A stretch of DNA of 64,000 bases from NCBI RefSeq assembly GCF_018691265.1, contig NW_024881313.1:5361501-5425500 (forward strand), in the 5' to 3' direction. This DNA is from Tyto alba (taxonomy: Eukaryota > Chordata > Aves > Strigiformes > Tytonidae). This document shows positions 1 to 28,930 of the stretch, piece after piece. The translations under genes and the position numbers were made by a program. Below the pieces are notes generated by a model. That model worked only from the letters and a program-made list of their open reading frames with translations. It made no database searches and had not been told where the DNA came from. The stretch's first letter is position 1; every line of letters begins with the position of its first letter.

Positions 1-712
1 AGCTCCAAGTCAGCTCCACCTCTGTTTGGAAACTGAGCCCATCAGCTGCGCCTCTGCAATTTCGTATTTAAGAAGGGACGTGGTGACGGGCAGTGGGACT
101 GGTGAGGAGGAGTTGCTGCAGCTGCGTGAACACCAAGGTCAGTGGAGGAACGGAGGAAGAAAGGAGGGGGGAGGTGTGCCATGACGGAGCAGTGTGGGGA
201 ACTCTGCGGCCTGTGGGAGGAACTCCCGTCAGAGAAAGTTTGTGGAGGACTGTCTCCTGTGAGAGGGGAACCACGATGGAGCAGGGGGAGCAAGTTCCAG
301 AAGCTCCCCCCACTGAAGAAGGAAGAAGCGGCAGCACTGACTGCACACACACACACCACACCCCCCCCCATTCCCTGCCCCTGTGCCCCTGGGGGAGGAG
401 GTAGAGATATCGGGAGCAGAGCTGAGCCCGGGAAGAAGGGAGGGGTGGGGGGAAGGTGTTCTCAAGATGTGGCAATGCTTCTCACTGTCCTACTCTGTTA
501 AATGTTGTTAGTGTCAGTAATAAATGTATGTTCTTTTTTTCCTTCCCCTAACGAGCCTGCCTTTTGCTCGTGCCCATAAAGGGGGATTTTTTCCCCATCC
601 CAGTCCTATCTCAAACCCCAAGCCTGGCTCTCTGTCCCTTCTTATTGCCAGAAGAGAAGGGAGAGAGAGTGGCTGCGTGGTGGTTGGCTGCCGACCAGGC
701 TCAAAGCACAAC
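1..712 (+). mobile_element. avian endogenous-retrovirus LTR (solo or partial), inside a CBX3 intron
   Basis: The tract of ccacg..ggagcag and gtggaggactgtctcc motifs, the CCCCCTGAGGAGGAAG-like segment near 305-335, ggaagaagggaggggtgggg near 430-452 and the AATAAA near 520 follow, as I remember it, the layout of a common avian ERV LTR family. The element ends about 710 (caggctcaaagcacaaca). Its left end probably lies outside the window. No gag, pol or env coding sequence is present, so this is a solo or truncated LTR. I recognise the family from memory and cannot give an exact repeat name. Confidence 0.7.
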
Positions 713-5991
<5,279 letters not shown>

Positions 5992-6015
<24 letters not shown>

Positions 6016-6042
6016 TTTTATTGCAGACTTGCAGAGCTTTTA
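5992..6042 (-). CDS. CBX3: CBX3 exon 2 (start-codon exon)
   Basis: The acceptor is TTTTTCTAG with AG at 6044-6043, and the donor is TTG|GTAAGT with GT at 5991-5990. The exon holds 27 nt of 5'UTR, then ATG at 6015-6013 and eight codons (MASNKTTL), the known start of HP1 gamma. It ends in phase 0. Confidence 0.93.
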
Positions 6043-6690
6043 CTAGAAAAATGCATGACAATTAAAAGGAAGTTTACATTACTCAAAGAAAGGCATCCCA
6101 ATACAATCATGGTCCTTGTTCCAACCCCCATGTATTCACTGCATATAACATTTCTAATGTGGATTAAATCCAGAACAAAAAGTAGGTTACTACTTCGTCC
6201 GGCATAACCCAGTAAGGTACCATTATGCTAGCCAGGGTAAGCGATACTGACAAAGTGGTATATAGGGTTGAAAAAAGGTTTTTCCCAAGGCCTTCTAAGG
6301 CATAAAGATGTTTCTAGGGAAAAGGGGGAGGACCATCAGGGATGCATATTTCCTTAAACCCAATAGAACAGGAGTTCAGATTCTAGCAGTTAATTGAGAT
6401 ATAGCGAAGTACATTAACTGCGAATCTGGTGGGGAGCAGCTACGTATCTGTGGTGGAATAAGGAGTCACCCATGGCTCTTACATGGTAGTAAATGCTTAT
6501 AAACAGCAAATATTTATCTTAATGCAACTATAGCGTTGCCTTCTGATTCTCAAGTTTGCAAGAGTTAAGGTCCTAGAGCAACATTAACTCAGCTAAGCTG
6601 TACATACTACATATTTAACCTATGCAAATTACGTTGAACACAATCCATCCCCCTTTCCATGTCATTTCTCCTACTGGCCACCTCCTTAGG
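6043..6690. other. CBX3 intron 1 proximal to exon 2; nothing further seen
   Basis: AT-rich intronic sequence between the CBX3 ATG exon and the CpG island. Base composition changes sharply near 6690, which marks the island edge. Confidence 0.6.
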
Positions 6691-6857
6691 CATGTATGGT
6701 CCCCGCCCCACCGCGAACTATAGAACTGTTAGAATTCCCCATATGCCCAGGCAAGGCAGAAGAGAAAAGTCCTTCAAGGCCAGAAAACCTTCCGGACTCG
6801 GCAATCCCGCCCAATTCTCCCCTGACACGGGAGGTGGATCTTGGCAGTCTCGCAGGC

Positions 6858-6874
6858 GGGGGGGGGGGGGGGGG
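6858..6874 (+). repeat. G17 homopolymer, first of several G-runs in the island
   Basis: Uninterrupted G-runs also occur near 6959-6967, 7499-7515, 7746-7758, 8198-8212 and 8500-8511. All are G-rich on the plus strand, so they could form G-quadruplexes on that strand. Exact lengths may be affected by sequencing of homopolymers. Confidence 0.8.
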
Positions 6875-8018
6875 CGGTTTGAGGTGGGAGCAGGGCCGGG
6901 GCGAGGGCCCCAGCGCGGAGGGGCTTGTCTCGTCCCCGTTTGAAAGGCAGGCGAAAGCGGGGGGGGGAGGGAAAGAAACAATAATAATAACGATAGGAAA
7001 TCCCTCGTGCCTGCCCCGCCAAAAAATAAAGGCAGCCCTGCTGAGGAGGCCTCGCCTCGGGCCTGCGGTGGGCGCCGGCGGGGCCGAACTAACGGGAGTG
7101 CCCCAGGCGGCGCAGGGCCGGCCCGCCGCCGGGGCCGGGTGAGGGGCCCCGCCGCGCCCGCCCCGGGCAACCGCCGCCGCCGCCCGGAGGGCCTTGCGCG
7201 CCGCGCCCCCGCCGCCACGGCCCCTTCCACGCCGCCTCCCCCACCCCGCCACGTTTCCCCCGGGCCCGGCACATGCCGCCGCCGCCGCCGCCTGCCCGGA
7301 GCGGGGACGCCCCGGCCTCGGAGCTCGGCTCTTGGCGGGTTGGCTTTGTCTCCCGAGCGCGTCCGGCGCCGCTGCCCCCGCCCCCCCGGCGCAGCCCTCC
7401 TTCCCCGCGGCGAAGCCCGCTCGCTCCCGGGCCGCGGCAGCCCTGCTCCGCCCGTTCCTCCCTCCCCCTCCCGCCACCAAGGAAGCGGCGGCATTGATGG
7501 GGGGGGGGGGGGGGGAAAGGCGGGCGGGTTGCGTTCCCGCATCTCCCCGCGGGCGAGGCCCGCGCCGCGGAGGGAAGGGGGAGCCGGGGAGGGGAGGTGG
7601 CTGGAGCGAGAGAAAGAGGGAGAGAGAAAGAAGGATACAGACTTCAATGGTGCCCAGCCGCTTGGGTCTCCCGTCTCCTCCTCGCTCTCGCCGTGCGCGC
7701 ACTGAGCAGCGGCGGCAACAGCGACATCTGAGGGGGGTTGAGGCGGGGGGGGGGGGGGCGTGGGGGAAGGGAAGGGAGGGAAGGCGGGAGGGGGTGGGGA
7801 GCGGCGGCGCGGCGCGGCGCAGGGCGGGCGCGGCGGCTGGCGGGGCTGGGCTGGCCGAGCAGTGCGCGCCGGCGGCTGACGGGGCAGAGCGCACGACGCC
7901 GCCTCCGCGCGAGCTGCAACCTCCTCCCGTCGTCGCCGCCAGCACAGGAGGGGGGCCAAGACGTCTCTCCAACGGGGGGCTAGCGCAGGACCGCGTCAGG
8001 CGTCCAAAAGAAGGAAGA

Positions 8019-19510
<11,492 letters not shown>

Positions 19511-19685
19511 GTTTCTGCAAGCATGCCATGGGTAAGTATGTTTTTAAGTATTAAAATTGCAGTGATTCGTGAGAGTAGCTGCAGGAGTTAAAAGCTTTTT
19601 AGGATCATATTATCTTTCCTTTAAAAAATGGTTAGATGAACAATTTCATAACCTATTTTTTTACTCTTTACTTCTGTTGAAACAG

Positions 19686-20170
19686 GCTTCACTGTATAAA
19701 TAGGAGAGGATGAGAGCCCAGAGGTAACAGAACAGCTTCAGGTTATCGAAATAACAATGTTAAGGAAACACTTATCTCAGTCATGCATAAATATGCAGTG
19801 ATATGGCAGAAGACACCAGAGCAGATGCAGAGAGCCATTTTGTGAATGGATTTGGATTATTTAATAACATTACCTTACTGTGGAGGAAGGATTGTAAAAA
19901 TGCCTTTGAGACAGTTTCTTAGCTTTTTAATTGTTGTTTCTTTCTAGTGGTCTTTGTAAGTGTAGAAGCATTCCTTTGATAATGTTAAATTTGTAAGTTT
20001 CAGGTGACATGTGAAACCTTTTTTAAGATTTTTCTCAAAGTTTTGAAAAGCTATTAGCCAGGATCATGGTGTAATAAGACATAACGTTTTCCTTTTAAAA
20101 ATTTAAGTGCGTGTGTAGAGTTAAGAAGCTGTTGTACATTTATGATTTAATAAAATAATTCTAAAGGAAA
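19686..20170 (+). other. HNRNPA2B1: HNRNPA2B1 terminal 3'UTR exon
   Basis: Acceptor ttgaaacag at 19685/19686. The sequence (e.g. around 19850-20160) closely follows the human HNRNPA2B1 3'UTR as I remember it, unusual for untranslated DNA at bird-mammal distance. It ends at the AATAAA signal at 20149. In mammals, alternative splicing of this 3'UTR is used for autoregulation through NMD. Confidence 0.85.
20149..20154 (+). terminator. HNRNPA2B1: poly(A) signal AATAAA, proximal HNRNPA2B1 site
   Basis: AATAAA follows the conserved block TGTACATTTATGATTT; cleavage is expected about 15-25 nt downstream, followed by T-rich sequence near 20189-20200. Confidence 0.8.
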
Positions 20171-23100
20171 TATTGTGTAATTTTAGATTTTTTTTTTAAT
20201 ATTGTAAAATAAGGCAAGGAGTGGGTAGTATAAGGTCCCACAAATAATATAAAGCTATTGTTGTACATGTAAAATTAAATGCTGGTCAGAAAAAAGTATG
20301 TTGTCTGTAAATGATCAGGTTTAAAGTATCTAGATAACTTAAGGGATATCTCTGCAAGGAGAAACACCTTTTTAGATCTTTTAGATGCTGCTTCTTCAAT
20401 GGCAAGGAAAGGAAATATCCCCAGCGAGGTACTCTTCCAGGGACACAGGTCTAGTACAAGAGAACTCTTGAAAACGTCACTAAGTTCAGCCAGTCTTAAA
20501 AAGCTGCGCTGTATTTCTGCAAAGCTTTAACTACAGTAGTTATAAGGATGCCAACGAAGGCTGAGGGTGTAGAGCAAAATAGTTCTAAGCTTCAGTTAAA
20601 CTTCTTTAGGTAAGATCTTATTTACTTTTCCTTTCTTAATGTTCCAAACCCAAGAAACTAATATTGTATGACAGTATTCTTTCAGTATAGTGATTATCGT
20701 TATCTAGTTTAACATAGCAATGAATTGAGTTAACAATTACCAATTGAAAAGAAATTTGTGAATCCTGTTTTCTTGTATTATTAAATTTTTTACAAACAAA
20801 TTTTTGTTAATTTCAGCTACTTAACATATTTTTTTCCTACTGGAATCTAGCTATGATATGAACCCTGGACAAGCATAGACTGCTGCCACTGTACACTGCT
20901 ACAGTTGAACAAATGAGACCTGCAAGTGTCCATTAGTAAAGCTTTGCAAGGGTTCCATCCCTGGTGTTGGTAGTTAAAATGGTAGGTCACAAGTTAATTA
21001 AATCATACAACTTTATTTTTGCATCCTGCAACATTTTATTTTTTCTTGGGAGTCTATGCATTATGGTGGTTGCAAGGTAATGCAATGAAGGTAGTTCTGT
21101 GCTGTTGAAAATGAGCTATGTTGTTATGTGTCTTGTCTACTGTAATCTATTTTCTATAACACGTTTCATCCTGAAGGTTCCCAAGTAACTGTAGACTGTT
21201 TACGTGTAAGGAAAAAAAAATTGCACCACAGAATACATCTGCCACTGTGAAGGAATGTGTCGTCCATTCTTTTAACAACTGCATAAGCAGTTCTGTAGGA
21301 GGGGAAGTGAAAACTTCAAATGAAACTGCAGGTGGTATTTCACAAGTGTATAATGTAATTATGTAAATTGGAATTTGGCTAGAATGTTGAGGTTTCCACC
21401 ATTTTTTATAGTTCTTGCAGCTAATAAACCTTAGTGCCAAATTCAGTCAGCCTTACTCTCACTGCATTGAATGTTTGCACCTCAAATTAATGAAAATTAA
21501 TCAAATAATGAGTTATTCAGAGTAAGGGTGGCATACTCGACTAGATTTGGTTTTTAAACAAAAATCAACAAAACCCATCCAAAAAAATAAAAAAAAGGCA
21601 ACAAAAAAAATGCCCTAATTCCAAAGTTCCATTGCCTTTAAAAGGCTACCCACTGAAGAATGTGGACTCAGCTAACAAAAGTCCTGTTTGTGTTAGACAC
21701 ACCAGTGAACTGCTTATACTTTTTTTTTTTAAAAAATGGCTGAAGTTCCCCTATTGGTAATTTGGTTTAGACATATGTGATAAACATCTTCAGATACACT
21801 TTTTTTTTCTTTGGCAGGAAGGTGCCATGCTGCAGGTAACTAATGAAGAAGTGGTCAACCACAGAAACGCTTCAAGAAATAAGAAATTCTGTATCATCAG
21901 AAAATAGTTGTTTTTGCTGCCTTCATATAAAAATCTAGAGGTTAAATGAATACTGATAAAACATCACAATTAGTACAGCTCCCTGTAATGCTGGGTTTTT
22001 TAAATTATAGTAATAATGTCTTGTAAACCTTTCGAATAAAATTCAGATTCGTTAGGAGAAACAAATCACTAATGTTAAAATAGCAAACATTCTGTGAGTA
22101 GAAAATTTAACTACATATTTTTATAACTTTCATAGCTTTAAAATAAAGTATTTTTTATACCAAAGTAGTTCTAGTGTAATGATTAATAAAACTTAGTGTG
22201 TGTCTAACATTAAATAATGTTGATGTGCAGCTTTTAGACCCTTTCATGATTTGAAACATTCCATTTTGAGGTCGATTTAAAAACAAAAGTCAACTTGGCA
22301 AGTGTATTCACTGAACTTGTATCTCTGACTGTAGGCGCCTGTTCTCTTTTGGGAGAAACAGTGCTACAAATTAAAAATACTGATCTTTTTGCTGTTGGAC
22401 ACAATTGCTTTAAAGTAGCTTTTTGGCTGTGTTTTATATCACTTTATAAAAACACCTCCTCCTTTCCTGTTAATGAAACTAACCACTTAAGACAGTTCGT
22501 CAAAATGGGATAGGACAAATAGCTTTATCCTGTACAAGATAAAGCTGTAAAGAGCTTTAGCATCAAGAGAGAAGGATTGAATGGAAATAGAGTTCCTGCT
22601 GTACCAGAACTGTATTACTGATAGCTGGATCTTGTGGGGGGAAAAAAAACCAACAAAAAACAAACCAAACCCTCCAAAAAACAAACCAAACTCGAGGTGT
22701 GAGCTTGGGAAAGCTTCAGTTGGAATGTATGTGAGGGAAGGTATCTTCAGTCTGTGCCGTTATAACCTGCTACCTACATACACAGTTTATTCTAAACTTG
22801 AAATTTATATGCTTAGCTTTGGCAGAATCGTGTTCTTAACCTTCATTATGTAATTCAAAATTAGGATTCACATACAATTTTTTTCTGTTTCTTAAGTTGA
22901 AATTTGAAATATTTGCATAGGTAACCAGTGGGCTGCAACGGAAGCAGAAAAGGAAGACGTGCACAATCTGCTTTACTTTCTTCTTTCCAACAGAATGAGT
23001 TGACCAGATGATACGGAATTTGCCTTCTTTCCTGTAACTTAATTTAGTTGATGGAAGTTTTTCTTTGCAGTTGCCAAGTCCACTTTCATATGACATTTAA

Positions 23101-24925
23101 AAAAAAAAACAACCAAACAAAACCCCCCACTTTAAATGGGACTGTATTCTTTTTCTCTTCGAGATACTTACACTCATTCAGTAATCCTGCAACAAGGTTT
23201 AAAATGTACTTAAGTACATTGTATTTTCTGTGCTGAGGATGTTTTAATTTTGATCTACTGGCAGTGGGGGGAGTGAGTGTATAGGGGACAGCAGTATGCA
23301 AAAACTAAGTTACTGGCTATTTAGTGTCTTGAAGGCTTGTAGTATTTGAGTAAGTTTCCTGTTGTCTTCCTGCTGAACTTCCATGATTTTTCTTTCTTGG
23401 TATGTTCTTAAGAATTAAAGCAAGTGACAATACAGTGTTTAATGATGAATTCAATGGGAGAAGTCACCATGTTGAGTCAAGCCGATACTGAAAGCTAGAG
23501 ACTTTGAACAAAAAGAACAGTGTGTGGTCAATTATTGGTCCTCAATTTGTAGACAACGTATACTTTTAATTTTGAACAAGTTGGGGTTTATGTCACTTAA
23601 CAGACTTTCTCTTTCAAATTTGGGTAACATTGCTGGTCAGTGTGTTTTGGTGTGCCAAGAACTGAGGATCAGGTTGTCAGTACTAGGCCCAGCTTGCCCC
23701 CAGCAAACACTTTCTCCAGCAAGCTGAAGGAAGAATGTGAAAGACAACGTGACCTATAACTGGGAATAAAAAAAAAAAAAGCCCCCCAAAACGGCAGTGT
23801 ATGACTTGGATTTATAAAGTGGTGGTCAAAAGAGGTCAGCCAGTGCTAGGGCTCTGGCTCTGCAGGCTTTGTGTTCTATGTGCTATTTACAATGAAAGTT
23901 GAATTTTATTCTATTACTTGTGCTTCAGGTGCTGAAAAGTGTTTAGGAAAATGTGAAAAATTGCTCTGAATAGGGCAAAATCAGCAGGAATTGAAGATTG
24001 TATTCTTTGAGTTTTCTGATGAATGTACATACTAACTTGGGGCATGAAATCATACTACTGGGGAAGAAAAAACAAATGCCAAAAAACATAGGTGTGGATT
24101 TTGAAGGAGCTGTCAACCAAGCGTGCTCTGGCAGCTTGACCACATCCGTGAAAGAGGAGGATTTGCAGAGAACATACTGCAACAGTACATTCCCAGCAGC
24201 TGTAGCGTTTCGGTTTGTTTTTTGAAGCAGAGTGCATGATGCAAGCACGATCCCATAGTAGTGCTGTTTTTTTGGTTTTTTTTTTGTTTTTTTTTTCACC
24301 TCCCAAGGGAGGTGCCAGGTTCACTCTCGTGTACAGCGATGCGGGTAGGAGTGTAGAGTAACACGGGAAGGGTTTTCCTGCCTGCCGCTGGTTTGCCAGA
24401 AGCCATACTGTCCTTTTTAACAGTGCGTTCTTGCTTTGCAGCCAGGGCTGATTTCCACTACGGCACAAGTTTATGTTGTCAGAAGTTACTCCAGTTAATG
24501 TAGCAAGAATGGTTTATTTATCAACAGTAAAAGTAAACAGGGTTTAACTTTAAATGGCTGTGTGACTTGCGTGGCAGAGTGCTGTGAACATAACCAGGCC
24601 AACAGCTTTTGGGGACCGTGTAGTTTACAAATTAGCTTGTGCGACCTCCCATGCTGCTTCGTTCTGTGAACAAGGTGACTGCACGTTCTAGAAAATCACT
24701 CTTCCCCCTGAGTTTTCACCAAAACATGATTCCCCCCGGCTTCCTCTTACTCAGTCTGCTCTTTCTTGGTCCATTTTGGGGCATTCTTGTATGAAAATCA
24801 ATGGCTGATGCATTTAAGAGAGCTCTAGTAGCTGTGCAGTGGGTATCCAGTTGCAATGCTTTTGAGGTGTGCTACGGCAATAATAGTTCACATGGTTACA
24901 CGTGTCATCCCTATTTGGTTTATTG

Positions 24926-24931
24926 AATAAA
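24926..24931 (+). terminator. candidate distal poly(A) signal for a long HNRNPA2B1 3'UTR
   Basis: AATAAA is followed 20-40 nt later by the GT-rich element tggtgctgagtgtcctgttg, a textbook cleavage context on the plus strand. Other AATAAA hexamers lie nearby on the plus strand (e.g. about 21424, 22036, 22142). Which are used cannot be told from sequence. Confidence 0.35.
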
Positions 24932-27770
24932 GTTTTTCACTAAAACCTGGTGCTGAGTGTCCTGTTGCCTCATTTATAGGCCTCTACATACTCTGTCCTC
25001 GAGATTCTCATCAGAACCATATTTATGACTCCTGTAAGATGCAGTTGTATTTTGGGGCAAATGCTGAGCTGTTAAAACTGACAAACATGTTGATGAAGTT
25101 GCTTTGTCCTTTCTTTGAAGTTCATTACTTTGGTCACCCTGTCTAAAACTAGATTGTAAGCTCTTGAGCAGGAACAACTTTAGCTTGTAAAATTCAGCTT
25201 CTGTCAAAAAGGCATGTTTAGTGAATAAAACTAACCCGTAAAGCTAAAGCTGTGGTCATTCAAAGCAGCAGCGTGCCGTGTCTCTTGTGGGAGGGTTCAC
25301 TGGCGGTGTGGCCTTACACGTCGTGAGGGTATTGCGGTCTAATAAAGTACTGAAGGGGTGTTTGCTTTGAGTGGGTGTTTCCCTGGCAGAGCGATGGATC
25401 TAGGAGCAGCTAGCGCTGTTCCGTAGGGCCTGTGTGTGCTGCTGCCAGCAGCAATGGGGAAGGTAATCTGCGCTTTGTGATTTCCCCACCACGCTGTTTT
25501 TCCTCTATACTCCATCTGATCTTTGCTAACCTTACAGATAACCTTTTCATTATCAATGTAACGGAACCACAGTTTACTGCTCAGCTGTTTCAGACTACTT
25601 AATAGCTTTACCTTGGGAATGGTATTTCAATGCGAATGCCTATGTTGGTATTTCCACTTTGTTGCTGTGTCAACACCTACATCTACAATCCTTAGCTTTG
25701 CAGTTTCCTAAAGTGTTTCCATTGTTGCTATTAGTGAGAGGTACCTTCCTCCGTGCCCGGTGTTTGGTGTGGTAGGATGCAGCCCCAGCAGCTTTTATCC
25801 CTAGATACCTGGCTCCAGACTACGTTTGGTACCAAATCACATGTTTTTACGCAGCCTGGTCCCTGGTTTGTACACTTAGGATTTTGGTTTCTTGAAAGTT
25901 ATGAGCTATCACTAATAAAGTCAAGCTACACTTCAGTCAGGGGTTTCCTACCTTTTACAGCCTTTGCCATTGCAAGTTTTATTAACTAATGCTGTTTCCC
26001 TCCAGCTTCTGTACAGTGTCTCTTTTTTGTATGTCAGGTGAAAGTACAGTCTAAGGCGGTTGTATGAAGCACATGAAAAGTAGCTCCAGGCACACTTTGT
26101 CTTGGGAGGAGAGCTTGATAGAAAAACTCTTCTGTCTAGGCTTTCTCAAATAATTGAAGGACATTAGTTTGTTTTTCCTTAAACATGCTTGTCACAGAAA
26201 GGGAAGACACTAAAAACTATCAGTTTTTAGGTAAAAATAGTCTACCAAAATTGAAAAAAAAAAAAAAAACAAAACAGGACATTGTTCTGAATTCTTAGTT
26301 TTGTCTTTCTGTGGGTAGGTAGCTGAAGGCTTGAGAAAATGACATAGTACATCCAGACCTAATGCTTGGTGTCTGCATCATCAGCACTGTTACAGCCCAC
26401 CCTAAATTAATAATTCACCTGAGAGATTTTGTAGGGGTATAGTTGCTAGCTGAGCTCTCTGAGATTGAGATTCCTACGTAGACTTCTTAAAGAAATGTAG
26501 TTGTTAAACAATGAGGGTGGAATTAGCTGACAGCAGTTCATGATACTTTCCTGTCTGCAAATTGACGTATAGGGGAATGGGGTTGGGGTGGATGGCTTTG
26601 CTTTATATGGATCAGCTGGAGCATGCTGCTTTGATTAGGATTGCTCTCTGAAAGAGTTCCAACATGCTTCCTTAATTTCAGCGTGTGCCAAAATTTGACC
26701 ATGTAACTCACCTAGTTGGGTGCGTGCTTTATTTCATTAGTAGCTGGCTCTACAAAAGTCCGTAGTGCTCGGTCTCTACTGCTACTGGAGGAGCGGGCAT
26801 CACAAAGTTGAGCCATTTTTATATTTTTTTTTTTCTCCCTTATGTTGTAGGGCTGTAGAAACTTGTGTTGCAAGGCCCTAAAACAGAAATACGTGGGTTT
26901 CTGGTTTTATTGGCTACAGGCCTAATCTAATACCCATCAGCATTTGTGCACATGGACAATGAAGTAGGCTTAAAGCCCTGGCCCTGCAAAGGCTACACAC
27001 AAAATTTAAAATGTGTATTATGTCATTTAATTAAAAGATTATAATTATGTGGACTCAGACACTTTTTTTCCCCCAAAACTAAAAATACAGTTCACAATTC
27101 ATCATATGTATCTGTTCCCTGTTGCAAAAGTTGTGAACTTTTGGTTAAAGTTCACAAACTAGCGATTAAATTTCTTGTGAATACCAGTTAGGATAGATGC
27201 GCTTCACACTGATGCTTAACCAACAGCAAGAAATTTCAGGGTCTTACTCATTAAAGTTTCTGCTATGAATTTACCCTGTCAGTTTGAGACACTGGCAAAA
27301 CTAATACAAGAACTGATGCACACATTTAAAGAAAATTTTTAAAATGCAGATCACGTTGTTTAAACTGGTTGATTTCGTTACTGGTAATTCAGTGTATTTT
27401 GCACTTGGAGGCAGTGCTCCCTTTGTAGAAAACACCATTTGATGCTACCAGTTACTGTAAACCCAAGTGCAAACGAACTATGATTTACATGATAATGGCA
27501 TAGTTTATTTCTTCAAAAGGTGTAATTCAGCATTTAAACTTGTCTTGCATGTATGTGTAGTTTTTGTGCATTTGGTGCAAGTGTGTTTTTTAACATACCT
27601 GACCATAAAGTTGCTATGCTGTTGTCACGCCATGGCCAATGAGATATTTTTTAATAACAGTTTTACAGGTTTTGTTTATAAAAGAGAAAGTGTTTGCTGC
27701 TCTCTAGTTGTTCATTTTAGTAATGATTTTAGTATCTTACAAACTAGTATACCTCTTAACTTCCTTATCA

Positions 27771-27776
27771 TTTATT
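27771..27776 (-). terminator. NFE2L3: candidate NFE2L3 poly(A) signal
   Basis: TTTATT on plus reads AATAAA on minus, 1.15 kb downstream of the NFE2L3 stop. It is the nearest canonical hexamer I found; use is unproven. Confidence 0.3.
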
Positions 27777-28930
27777 ACATGCCTTTTAGGCTGCCTTTTT
27801 TGCAGACCCTTTTCAGGTTGTAAAATAGAAAAGGAAAAGCTGTTTTCAATAAGCATGTGAGTAAATAAAATACCGTCTTTTTCACAGCACAAATGAATAT
27901 CAAAACCATAAAGCCCTTCTCTTCACTGAAAGCCACTATCAGAGTGTAACCTCGTTATCACAAGTACAGAGAAATAGTAATTTGGTTCAATTTAATTTAC
28001 TTTAAAGATGTGGGGAAAATCTAAACAAAAAAAATCTTAAATCCGTAACATTGAAGATACTTAGAAAATACCAGTTTTAAAAAGCTAAAGAGAAAAACTT
28101 TAGTAATTCTCCTTGAAGTATCCAACTGTGGGGAGAAAGGGAAACAGAACAGGAGCTCATTCACCATCACTTATTTTCATGGAAGAAAGTTCAGAATGAT
28201 TGCGCTGCAGAGGATGAAGGTAAGATAATATTGAATCAGATACTAATTTTTCAGAACCTATTTTCAGATTGATCATGTGAGTTGTAAAATTAATTGGTAC
28301 GTGATGTTTGCTGGGAGATATGACAGTGAAAGCAGTGAGGAAAAATGCAATAGCCTCCTGGGCCTCTCTCCTCAAAGGAAAACTGGGAAAAGCAGAACAG
28401 TTCTGAAGAGATAGAAAGCAGAGAGTATCCCTGGGAATACATAAATCCACAGTGAATTTAAGGTGATGATAAGCTACAATTTTTCTTTCAGTGCTAAAAA
28501 GAGTAACAAAATAAGGTCACTTTGTGTATGAAGAATTAAGTACTCAAGACTAAAGCATGTTTTTCTTCCATGTGTAACTTTGATCTACAGCTTTTTTTCC
28601 CCCCACTGATATTCTCCCCGTTCCACCCTCACCAGAAACCAAATTCCTAGTTTTACATAGGCCTATATAAATACACTTACAGCGATGGCCTTAGCTCCTT
28701 TAATTAGAACTAAAACTAAACAGATGTCCTCATTCAGAAGCCTCAGCTGGTAGACTTTCTAACATCGCAGTCGGCTGGGTTTGCCAGACCCTGGAACATG
28801 CAGTCTTCCTCCTCAAATTTAGTCTTTCTGTTTGTACTACAGTAATCGCTGACCTCCAGTCTTCACGCAAATATCCATCATTCTTTCAGGAAAAATAACA
28901 CTTAAGTGACCTTCATCCATCTTATTTTTG

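Larger units (their letters stand above)
20171..28930. other. convergent intergenic region between HNRNPA2B1 and NFE2L3 (may hold long 3'UTRs)
   Basis: 8.8 kb without a recognisable gene. It carries several plus-strand AATAAA signals up to 24926 and minus-strand ones (TTTATT on plus at 27771 and 27503). Small A- and T-tracts occur near 22641-22685, 23100-23112, 24266-24297 and 26254-26270. Translated frames here are short and unlike any family I know. Confidence 0.55.
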
